From Evansella sp. AB-P1 (GTDB lineage: Bacteria; Bacillota; Bacilli; Bacillales; Salisediminibacteriaceae): a DNA stretch of 64,000 nt. A model generated the notes under the pieces. It saw only the letters and a program-made list of their open reading frames with translations. It was not told the origin of the DNA and searched no databases. The stretch spans positions 62,001 to 126,000 of the forward strand of contig NZ_JARUKY010000002.1 in NCBI RefSeq assembly GCF_029688925.1, written 5' to 3'. Below, piece by piece: positions 57,647 through 64,000 of the stretch; position 1 is the first letter of the stretch, and each line of letters begins with the position of its first letter. The position numbers were made by a program, and so were the translations under genes.

Positions 57647-58367
57647 TAAGGAAGAGTTGGACCAAACGTTAAAATCGTTAGACGAAAAAAGTGAATGGAA
57701 TCAAGTGGATCGTGAAAGTTTGAAGAAGAGGATTTTTACTGACATAGATGGAAAAAGTACTTTTAAACGAAACATACAACGTCAACGGTTAAAGTATTAT
57801 ATGGCTTTGGCGGCGGTGGGAATGTTGTTATTTCTACTTGTTTCTCCTAACCTATTTTCTTTGGGTGAAAATGGCGGGGAGGGTCTCCAAAATCCTTTAA
57901 ATGAATTCGATATTAAGAATTATGAACAGTATGCTGTAACACTTCAAAATGAAAATGGATATACCAAAGAAGAAGCAAGTAAATTTGCATTTGAAGTTGA
58001 ACTACTAAAAGTAGCTTTAATAAATAAAGCAATAGAAATAGGTATAGAAATAACTGATGAAGATGCTAAGAAACAAGCAAAAGAAGAAAGAGAAATGTTT
58101 GAATCTGGTAAGTTATCTGATGCAGAAAAGAAAAGCATAGAAGAAACGATTGTTGATTTAGGGATAACAGAAGAACAATTTTGGAATGAGTATGTAGTTC
58201 AAACTGGTGCAAAGATGCAGTTAATGATAGAAAGATTACACGATTACCATAACGAAAATTATCCTGAAATGCACTGGGATGATTTTGCCAATCAAATAGT
58301 AGGAAATTTTAGAATTAAAGAGGCTGAAAAGATAAAAAAATTTAAGGGAGAAATAGGTCTAGACTAA
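57630..58367 (+). CDS. Probable anti-sigma factor with SurA/PrsA-like outer region
   Basis: A 245-aa single-pass protein. Cytoplasmic part about 1-50 (ELDQTLKSLDEKSEWNQVDRESLKKRI), membrane helix about 50-72 (YYMALAAVGMLLFLLVSPNLFSL), outer part about 73-245. The outer part is helical: ASKFAFEVELLKVALINKAIEIGIEITDEDAKKQAKEE then IEETIVDLGITEEQFWNEYVVQTGAKMQLMI. This has the rhythm of SurA/PrsA N-terminal chaperone segments (helix, A..xGI.ITDE.., LG.TEEQFW), and the true PrsA is encoded next door. The ATG at 57630 is chosen for its spacing to AAGGAGGG; it overlaps the sigma gene by 17 bp. Role as anti-sigma is inferred from gene order and topology. Confidence 0.7.
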   Translation: MKQNNSKEELDQTLKSLDEKSEWNQVDRESLKKRIFTDIDGKSTFKRNIQRQRLKYYMALAAVGMLLFLLVSPNLFSLGENGGEGLQNPLNEFDIKNYEQYAVTLQNENGYTKEEASKFAFEVELLKVALINKAIEIGIEITDEDAKKQAKEEREMFESGKLSDAEKKSIEETIVDLGITEEQFWNEYVVQTGAKMQLMIERLHDYHNENYPEMHWDDFANQIVGNFRIKEAEKIKKFKGEIGLD

Positions 58368-58526
58368 TATCTTCTTTAATGTGTAACATTAGTGAACGTT
58401 ATTAAAGGTATAAAAATGGTCGGTTCCATAACTGAGCCATTATATATAAAGTTGTTAAAAGCTAATGTTGATTTTAAAAATTGTGGTCTGGAGGTACCGT
58501 CCAACATACCCCTTACCAAAACAAAA

Positions 58527-58580
58527 AAAGAAGAACGTCCATAGAGGGGAGAACTCTTCCCTTTATAAACGACCTTCTTT
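58527..58580. terminator. Terminator between anti-sigma 3 and prsA (convergent)
   Basis: AAAGAAGAACGTC / ACGACCTTCTTT outer stem and AGGGGAGAA / TTCCCT inner stem. Confidence 0.6.
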
Positions 58581-58595
58581 CACTAAAAGATTTTA

Positions 58596-59483
58596 TTAGT
58601 CTACTTGGAAATTATCTTCAACAGATTGGAATTGACTATCCACTACATTAATTTCAATATCTCTAAATAAATCTCTTTGTCTTTCGGACATTTGATTAAC
58701 TAAACGATTTTGTAATGTTCCTCGTAACTGTTCTTCAACATCTTCAAAGTCTTCGTCAAAAGGATTTCGATCAGTAACTTCAATAACATGGTAACCATAC
58801 TGAGTACGAACTGGTCCACTGATTTCCCCTATTTCAAGGTGGAAAGCAGCTTCTTCAAATGGTACCAACATCGTTCCACGTTTGAAGAAACCAAGGTCTC
58901 CACCCTCTTGGGCAGATCCAGGATCGATGGAATGCTCTTGAGCAAGTTCAGCAAAATCCTCACCAGCTTCAATCTGATCTATAAGGTCAAGGGCAGTCTC
59001 CTCATCACTAACAACAATATGGCGAGCCTCTACTTCTTCCCCTCGATCATATTCAGCTTGGATATCCTCATCTGAGATTTCTCCACCTTGTCCAACAAGT
59101 CCTTCTAGTACAAGCTGAATCATCACACGATTACGAAGATCTTCTTCTCCATTAATTTGCTGCATTGCAAGCATTTGATAGAATTGCTCATCATTTGTAG
59201 CGCCGAAAGTTTCTTTCAAAGATTCAATCTCTGCATCTATATCATCTTCGGAGATTCCTAAACTTTCAGCTTCATTTTCCATTACTTTAAATTCGATAAG
59301 CTCTGTCAGAACTCTTTCTCCATATTGATCCTTTAAGGCTTGTACTAACTCTTCCTCTGTAATATTCCCAGCACTTGTTTCTACAACAATATTTGCGTCT
59401 GTACCTGTATTATTTGTATCATTTGTACATGCTGCTACTGTTAATAAAAGGCTGGCAAATAGTAAAACCATCCATTTCTTCAT
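58596..59483 (-). CDS. prsA: Foldase lipoprotein PrsA, peptidyl-prolyl isomerase
   Basis: A 295-aa lipoprotein that helps exported proteins fold on the outer side of the membrane. Signal peptide with lipobox LTVAAC (lipid-modified Cys about residue 20), N-terminal chaperone domain (SAGNITEEELVQALKDQYGERVLTELIEFKV), then the parvulin PPIase domain ARHIVVSDEETALDLIDQIEAGEDFAELAQEHSIDPGSAQEGGDLGFFKRGTMLVPFEEAAF...YGYHVIEV (about 155-245, given in parts). The ATG at 59483 is used because of the TAAGGAGTG box and the signal peptide; a 26-codon upstream extension in frame has neither. Length fits the family (about 290 aa). Confidence 0.96.
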   Translation of the reverse strand: MKKWMVLLFASLLLTVAACTNDTNNTGTDANIVVETSAGNITEEELVQALKDQYGERVLTELIEFKVMENEAESLGISEDDIDAEIESLKETFGATNDEQFYQMLAMQQINGEEDLRNRVMIQLVLEGLVGQGGEISDEDIQAEYDRGEEVEARHIVVSDEETALDLIDQIEAGEDFAELAQEHSIDPGSAQEGGDLGFFKRGTMLVPFEEAAFHLEIGEISGPVRTQYGYHVIEVTDRNPFDEDFEDVEEQLRGTLQNRLVNQMSERQRDLFRDIEINVVDSQFQSVEDNFQVD

Positions 59484-59611
59484 GTAAACACTCCTTATGT
59501 AATATAGTATTTTTCTGCCAATCTTAATTACTATAGCATATAGTTTCATCCTTTTGAACATCTATACTTGAAGAATTGTAAAACATCATACAATATAAGT
59601 ATAAACAAAAA

Positions 59612-59640
59612 AACGAGTAGAGATATCATCTCTACTCGTT
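59612..59640. terminator. Hairpin upstream of prsA
   Basis: Perfect stem AACGAGTAGAGAT / ATCTCTACTCGTT with loop ATC. It lies between the small membrane gene (59661-59840, minus) and prsA and probably ends transcription of the former. Confidence 0.8.
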
Positions 59641-59660
59641 AAACTTATTTAATCGAACTT

Positions 59661-59840
59661 TTATGTTAGGAAAATTCGAAAATAGGATGAAGTAAGAAGT
59701 ATTGTAATTAATACGTTAATTGTTCGAAAAACTTTGGATCTTCTTTCTTCAGGTATTTCCTTTTGTATACAAAGAGAGTTTGTCATTGTGTTAATCATAA
59801 ATAAATAAAATATTGAAAATAAAAAGAAAGGTATAGCCAT
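59661..59840 (-). CDS. Small two-helix membrane protein, 59 aa
   Basis: Encodes MAIPFFLFSIFYLFMINT..., a charged middle (IQKEIPEERRSK), and ...VLITILLTSSYFRIFLT: two hydrophobic helices joined by a basic/acidic loop. The ATG is preceded by TTAGGTGGGGGTTAATAG, and a perfect terminator hairpin follows 21 bp after the stop, so it looks like a real single-gene unit. Not recognised; perhaps a small stress or spore membrane protein. Confidence 0.6.
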   Translation of the reverse strand: MAIPFFLFSIFYLFMINTMTNSLCIQKEIPEERRSKVFRTINVLITILLTSSYFRIFLT

Positions 59841-59952
59841 CTATTAACCCCCACCTAATTTTACGTATTCCCTTTCTACTTTAACAAAATATGTTTGAAA
59901 TGAATAGGTTTCTGGTAAAATTCATATAATCTTTATTATTTGGAGGTGCGAA

Positions 59953-60540
59953 ATGGAAAGAAAAAACAGAAATTTATGGAAAATATTGTTTTTAAGCTTA
60001 TGTTTTATCCTAGTCATATGTATAGTCGGTATTCTTATTTTTATTAATTCTTTCTTAACTTCATCCAATGATCTAGAAAGAATACCTCCAACAGATTTTA
60101 GTTCAGGTGGTGCAGAATTTACAATTTCTACAACAAAAGAAGATATAAATTATTGGTTAAATAAAGAACTAGAAAAAGAGCAAGGAGGAGTTAATTCATA
60201 TGAGTTGTATTTAGAGGATTATGTTTATTTTCAAACAGTGTTAAGTGCCTTTGGTATGAATATTCCATTAGAAATGAGGTTAGAGCCAGTCATTACTGAG
60301 GATGGTAATATTGAATTAATCGAACGTTCGTTTCAAGTTGGACGTTTTAATGTACCAGCTGAAAGTGTATTTAATATAATAGAGGCTACTGTAGATTTGC
60401 CTGACTGGATTTATATTTATCCAAGAGATAGGCGACTATATTTAGATATAAGGAACGGTATATCTAATGAATTTGAGATAAAAGTAAGTAAATTTGATCT
60501 AATTGACAATCAAATTGAAATAAAGTTATTAATTCCATAA
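59953..60540 (+). CDS. YpmS-family (DUF2140) membrane-anchored protein
   Basis: A 195-aa protein with an N-terminal anchor (about 10-32, ILFLSLCFILVICIVGILIF) and an outer domain. RIPPTDFSSGGAEFTISTTKEDINYWLNKEL, VYFQTVLSAFGMNIPLEMRLEPVITEDGNIELI, and PAESVFNIIEATVDLPDWIYIYPRDRRLYLDIRN follow the YpmS/DUF2140 pattern. Function unknown. GGAGGTGCGAA box; terminator follows. Confidence 0.82.
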   Translation: MERKNRNLWKILFLSLCFILVICIVGILIFINSFLTSSNDLERIPPTDFSSGGAEFTISTTKEDINYWLNKELEKEQGGVNSYELYLEDYVYFQTVLSAFGMNIPLEMRLEPVITEDGNIELIERSFQVGRFNVPAESVFNIIEATVDLPDWIYIYPRDRRLYLDIRNGISNEFEIKVSKFDLIDNQIEIKLLIP

Positions 60541-60544
60541 AATA

Positions 60545-60587
60545 AAAAATGAGTGCTTCACTTTAAAATGTTGAAGGCACTCATTTT
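60545..60587 (+). terminator. Terminator of the YpmS-like gene
   Basis: AAAAATGAGTGC / GGCACTCATTTTT stem with inner TTCA / TGAA pairing. Confidence 0.85.
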
Positions 60588-60784
60588 TATTATGCAAAAA
60601 AATTAATCTGAGCACTCCCATAGCTCAGAAGTATTGGTCATCATGGAAATAGAATTCTAATAGTTATGATGAGCTCTGTTATAACGGAATTATATTCATT
60701 CTGAGCAAAAGGAATACTTAATAAATTTATTATCAAAAAATGTCATAATTTAAATAAAATATGAAAAACGAACGATTAGTCGTT

Positions 60785-61324
60785 TTAATGTTTGGTTTTG
60801 GGACAGAGAATATGATAGCCATTGCTGTGTTCCTCAATATAGGCTTCCCGTGGTGCTGATTTTAATTGTATTAAATATAAAAAATCACATACACAAATAC
60901 CTATGTTAAGTGCTGCAGCAATAGCAAGATAATGCATTATTTCTGGCATAAATAAAGATAGAATAATAGCGATTCCTGTAATTGTTAATGCTGGAAGTGA
61001 TATGGATAACAATAAAAGTTGTTTTGGTATTGCTTCTTTTGTTGAGAAATAAAAATAAGGCCATTGATTTCTTCTATATCCAAAGGTTGCTTTTTTTCCT
61101 ACAAGCCATATTGGTATACAGTGAAGAAGAAGGTGTACTGGAATGATAGAAAAAATGATGATCAATAATAGCAGTCCATGATCAGAATAAGTGGTTGTCG
61201 GAACAATTGCACTTAAAATGACGAAATGAAATATAAAATATAAAATGGATATAAGTGCAGATATCATCCATAATTTTTCTTTTCCAAATTGATTTTCAAT
61301 AGAAATCGTTTTCCAGCAATTCAC
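60785..61324 (-). CDS. yhaJ: DUF3267-like membrane protein (YhaJ-like), HExxH motif altered
   Basis: A 179-aa protein with four hydrophobic segments (about 18-40, 51-70, 100-122, 128-148). Start is GTG at 61324 (GGAGGTGAAGTTAG box). The arrangement fits DUF3267, a family of putative membrane zinc peptidases; the place of the HELLH-type motif reads HLLLH (His64, His68), so the catalytic Glu is missing and the protein is unlikely to be an active peptidase. Position next to hpr matches yhaJ in B. subtilis; the family call rests on layout and this motif. Confidence 0.6.
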   Translation of the reverse strand: MNCWKTISIENQFGKEKLWMISALISILYFIFHFVILSAIVPTTTYSDHGLLLLIIIFSIIPVHLLLHCIPIWLVGKKATFGYRRNQWPYFYFSTKEAIPKQLLLLSISLPALTITGIAIILSLFMPEIMHYLAIAAALNIGICVCDFLYLIQLKSAPREAYIEEHSNGYHILCPKTKH

Positions 61325-61492
61325 CTAACTTCACCTCCATTATATATTTGATCAAAAAAATCATACTTATGTAATTTAAGCTTTATTGGAGAAGAAATCA
61401 AGTGTTTTTTTAAAAATAAAAGGTGATAACCTACAACCATTCAGGTGTAAAATGACTAGAAGTATTAATGAATTTATACGGAATAAGTAAAA

Positions 61493-61515
61493 AACCAGTG
61501 GTCTGACCACTGGTT
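61493..61515. terminator. Terminator after hpr
   Basis: AACCAGTGGTC / GACCACTGGTT perfect stem with a 1-nt centre, T-run on the minus side (AAAAAAA on plus) is on the far side; likely bidirectional. Confidence 0.75.
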
Positions 61516-61536
61516 AAAAAAAATTATTATATATTA

Positions 61537-62124
61537 TTATGATGATTTCATCTCTTGTTTACTATTTTCTAACGAAACTAATTTTCCATCCACCTCTTTA
61601 AATTCTGTTTCAATTTTTGACAGTGACTCTTCGAAAATTGAAATGAAATCAGGTCCATAAATATGCTTGACGATACTCATGAGTTCAGAGAATTCAGGGA
61701 ATTTACCATATAATTCTTTTATAGGGAGGGAACCGCTGTACACCCCGTATTCTGCAGGGTTATACGTTTCTAACGTTTCAATTAGAAGGGATTCACCTTC
61801 TTTTGTTAAAAACACATACGTATTCCGTTTGTCTTTTTGACGTTTTGAAAATGTAAGTAATCCCCTTTCCTCTAATTTCTTAGAGAAATTAAATGCAGTT
61901 GAAACATGCATTACTCCAAATTTAGCTATGTCTGATATTGATGCACCCTCAAGTTGATAAGCTATTAAAAGAATATGATGCTCATTAATGTTTAAATCAT
62001 AAGGTTTAATCCAGCATTGCCAATCCTTTTCAATTGATTTCCATAAAGCTTTACTTAATTGAGCAACTTTATGGCTAAACATAATGGACTGTTTAATGGA
62101 TTCTGATTGCTGTTGCTGCTCCAT
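61537..62124 (-). CDS. hpr: HTH-type transcriptional regulator Hpr (ScoC)
   Basis: A 195-aa MarR-family regulator that represses protease production and sporulation genes in B. subtilis. Winged helix: [97 protein letters not shown] (residues about 15-115, in parts). The C-terminal part [33 protein letters not shown] is typical of Hpr. ATG behind GGACGGGGGGACATT. The gap upstream, 62125-62600, shows no gene. Confidence 0.95.
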   Translation of the reverse strand: MEQQQQSESIKQSIMFSHKVAQLSKALWKSIEKDWQCWIKPYDLNINEHHILLIAYQLEGASISDIAKFGVMHVSTAFNFSKKLEERGLLTFSKRQKDKRNTYVFLTKEGESLLIETLETYNPAEYGVYSGSLPIKELYGKFPEFSELMSIVKHIYGPDFISIFEESLSKIETEFKEVDGKLVSLENSKQEMKSS

Positions 62125-62471
62125 AATGTCCCCCCGTCCTGAATTTCTAAATGGTAAGTATTTTTAAAATTCAATATTTTACTACGAAAATGATAATAAC
62201 ATCATAACATAATGTATGAATTATTCTCAATACCATTTCAGTATTTTCTGAAAATTAATTAAATCTTATAAAAATACATTTATAAGCATAATTAACAATG
62301 GTGAGTTTGCATAGGAGATATATGACACTTTTTATTCATTTTCACTGAGTCAGAGTTTTGATAAATTTACGAAACGCATCATGTAGAAAAATTGAAACGT
62401 TCTTATACAGGATATTGTGTTCATTCAATAGATAGCATAAAAAAAATAAAACCAAAAATGAATAATGTAAT

Positions 62472-62511
62472 ATTCCGCCCTATTAAAAGTTAAAAATAAT
62501 AAGGACGGAAT
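62472..62511. terminator. Hairpin in the gap between hpr and yhaH
   Basis: ATTCCGCCCTATT / AATAAGGACGGAAT with one mismatch and a 12-nt loop. It lies 90 bp after yhaH (minus strand) and could be its terminator, though a U-run is weak. Confidence 0.5.
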
Positions 62512-62600
62512 AGAAATTATCCATACACAATGTAAATAATATTAACTGTTTTCTGCATAGAGGTTATTCGCCTCATGTGGATTTTGTACCAAGTAGTATC

Positions 62601-62966
62601 TTAGTTTTCTTTATAGCTATATAAGGTCTCTCTTAAATTTTCAACAATATGTTGCAGTTGAAACACCTGCTCTTTAATCTCTATCAAGTGCGGCTTTAAC
62701 TCATCTTTAAACATGTGAATACGATCCATTATTTCAGGTAGTTTTTCGTTTATGTAACGAATTGTCGTTTCTTTTAAATCCTTTGCTTTTATCAATAGCT
62801 CAGAAATATCTTTCTTTAAAGAATTCCAATTAGTAAGAAATTCCTGTTGGAAACTGACTAAATCATTACGAAAAGCTTCTCCTGGCTTTGTAGTAGTTAA
62901 AAGTGTTGTGGCACTTGCTATTGTTCCTCCGATTATAAAGCCATATAAATAGGATGTTTTACTCAT
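62601..62966 (-). CDS. yhaH: YtxH-domain protein YhaH
   Basis: A 121-aa protein. The N-terminal hydrophobic stretch YLYGFIIGGTIASATTLLTTTKPGEAFRNDL is the YtxH motif (glycine-rich membrane segment followed by TPxxGxxxR-like residues), and the rest is a long amphipathic helix (about 45-118). The ATG has AAAAAGGTGAAAAAAA before it. The family is found in stress and sporulation contexts in Bacillus; function unknown. Lies between hpr and serC as in B. subtilis. Confidence 0.88.
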   Translation of the reverse strand: MSKTSYLYGFIIGGTIASATTLLTTTKPGEAFRNDLVSFQQEFLTNWNSLKKDISELLIKAKDLKETTIRYINEKLPEIMDRIHMFKDELKPHLIEIKEQVFQLQHIVENLRETLYSYKEN

Positions 62967-63025
62967 TTTTTTTTCACCTTTTTCCTTTAGATACTTTTGA
63001 AATTAGTGATTAAAATAAGATGTTA

Positions 63026-64000
63026 TTAGTTGTTTTGTTGGAATTCCTTCATAAATTGTGCTAAAGCTTCCACATGTTCAACAGGAACTGCGTTGTAGAT
63101 AGAAGCTCTACATCCACCAACAGAACGATGTCCTTTTATACCTTCAAAGCCTTTCTCGGCAGCTTCTTTAATAAATTTCTTCTCTAGCGCTTCATCTGCA
63201 ATACGGAATGTCACATTCATTAATGAACGGCTGTTCTTTTCGGCATGTCCCACATAAAAGTTATTACTATTATCAATAACATCGTAAAGTAGTGCAGCTT
63301 TGTTAGTAGCTTTTTCCTTCATTCCATCAACGCCACCATTTTCTTCAATCCATTTCATGACTAATCCAAGCAAATAAATGGATCCAGTAGGAGGAGTATG
63401 GTAGAGAGAATCGCTTTTTGCATGTGTTTCATATGATAGAATCTTAGGTATAGATTTGTTTCCTTCTTGCATTAATGATTTACGCATAATTACGACTGTC
63501 ACTCCAGATGGACCAGCATTTTTTTGTGCACCTGCATAAACAACGTCAACATTGTTCCAATCAAATTTATAGCTAAAAATATCGCTTGATGCATCAACAA
63601 ATACAGGGATATTTGTCTTTTTAGGAAATTCTGCCCATTGTGTTCCGAAAATGGTATTGTTTGATGTAATGTGAATATAGCTTGTATCATCTGAACATTG
63701 ATTATAATCAACACTTGGAATGGATCGAAATTGATTCTCTTTTGATGAAGCAAGTGTATATGCATTTCCAATACGTTCAGCCTCTTGGTAAGCTTTTTCA
63801 GACCATGAACCACTCAATACGTAAGCACCTTTTTTCTCTGGTGTTAAAAAGTTCATAGGAAGCATTGCAAATTGTAAGCTAGCTCCACCTTGAATAAATA
63901 AAATGTCAAACTCCTCTGGAACATCAAGTAAAGCCCTTACTCGATTTATAGCTTGAAAATGAATTTCCTCATATAATGGACCTCTGTGGCTCATCTCTAT
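63026..64000 (-). CDS. serC: Phosphoserine aminotransferase, 5' end outside window
   Basis: The C-terminal 324 residues or so of SerC, a PLP enzyme of serine (and pyridoxal phosphate) synthesis. The frame remains open to the right edge, where the residues before MSHRGPLYEE belong to the missing N-terminal part (about 35 residues expected). Motifs: FIQGGASLQFAMLPMNFL, DASSDIFSYKFDW, the PLP-binding Lys in VVYAGAQKNAGPSGVTVVI, HTPPTGSIYLLGLVMKWIEENGG and GHRSVGGCRASIYNAVPVEHVEAL. All of these are standard for the Bacillus type. Confidence 0.96.
   Translation of the reverse strand: MEMSHRGPLYEEIHFQAINRVRALLDVPEEFDILFIQGGASLQFAMLPMNFLTPEKKGAYVLSGSWSEKAYQEAERIGNAYTLASSKENQFRSIPSVDYNQCSDDTSYIHITSNNTIFGTQWAEFPKKTNIPVFVDASSDIFSYKFDWNNVDVVYAGAQKNAGPSGVTVVIMRKSLMQEGNKSIPKILSYETHAKSDSLYHTPPTGSIYLLGLVMKWIEENGGVDGMKEKATNKAALLYDVIDNSNNFYVGHAEKNSRSLMNVTFRIADEALEKKFIKEAAEKGFEGIKGHRSVGGCRASIYNAVPVEHVEALAQFMKEFQQNN

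Overview
The window is low-GC, densely coded DNA from an endospore-forming member of the Bacillaceae. Spore genes (an alpha/beta SASP, four YheC/YheD-type ATP-grasp proteins, a YhaL-like protein), strong AGGAGG ribosome binding sites, and a gene order that broadly follows the B. subtilis yhe-yha-hemZ-prsA-hpr-serC chromosome segment all point there. No rRNA, tRNA, prophage or CRISPR array was seen. I cannot name the species.

Layout. 0-1.9 kb: a GntR(YtrA-type)-ABC ATPase-permease operon, cut by the left edge. 2.2-3.4 kb: an SDR-type NAD-dependent epimerase coupled to a small CGCGG-motif protein. 3.5-5.0 kb: ECF sigma/anti-sigma pair no. 1. 5.1-9.5 kb: the heterodimeric multidrug exporter bmrCD (yheI/yheH), preceded by a roughly 600-nt leader with three tiny ORFs and two terminator hairpins. 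9.7-13.1 kb: a GH16 glucanase-like protein, a GT2 synthase and a polysaccharide deacetylase. 13.2-15.0 kb: a small protein with an apparent ATT start, a CcdA-like protein and a membrane protein. 15.0-15.8 kb: a decayed IS200/IS605 element. 16.3-17.6 kb: ECF pair no. 2. 17.7-24.6 kb: the NAD-biosynthesis locus niaR-nifS / nadBCA, whose divergent intergenic region has been expanded by a 1.1-kb mosaic of structured repeats.

25.1-32.6 kb: an eight-gene leucine/isovalerate catabolic operon (acyl-CoA dehydrogenase, methylcrotonyl-CoA carboxylase, hydratase, HMG-CoA lyase, acetoacetate CoA-transferase) with FadR-like and cre-like sites upstream. 32.9-36.5 kb: SASP, a zinc-ribbon protein, msmX and a PucR-type regulator. 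36.5-43.5 kb: four YheC/YheD ATP-grasp proteins, then yheB and yheA. 43.8-51.6 kb: a HAD phosphatase, hemZ, a thioesterase, a YhzD-like protein, yhaO and yhaN. 52.2-56.1 kb: a GbsR-like regulator, cssRS-like two-component system and yhaM. 56.2-59.5 kb: yhaL-like gene, ECF pair no. 3 (SigX-like, with an anti-sigma carrying a SurA/PrsA-like outer region) and prsA. 59.6-64 kb: YpmS-like protein, DUF3267-like protein, hpr, yhaH and the 3' part of serC.

The signals least explained by standard annotation are: (1) a mosaic family of hairpin repeats at four loci (15.9-16.2, 19.8-20.9, 33.2-33.5 and 51.6-52.1 kb), including a seven-unit array with an exact 52-bp period and hairpins whose stems show compensatory changes; (2) the three-peptide, two-terminator leader before bmrCD; (3) a secretion-stress neighbourhood (cssRS-like genes, sigma/anti-sigma with a chaperone-like outer region, prsA); (4) the CGCGG small protein; and (5) a (long-short) x 2 duplication of YheC/YheD genes. 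Gene names come from recognised motifs and synteny only; no database search was run.
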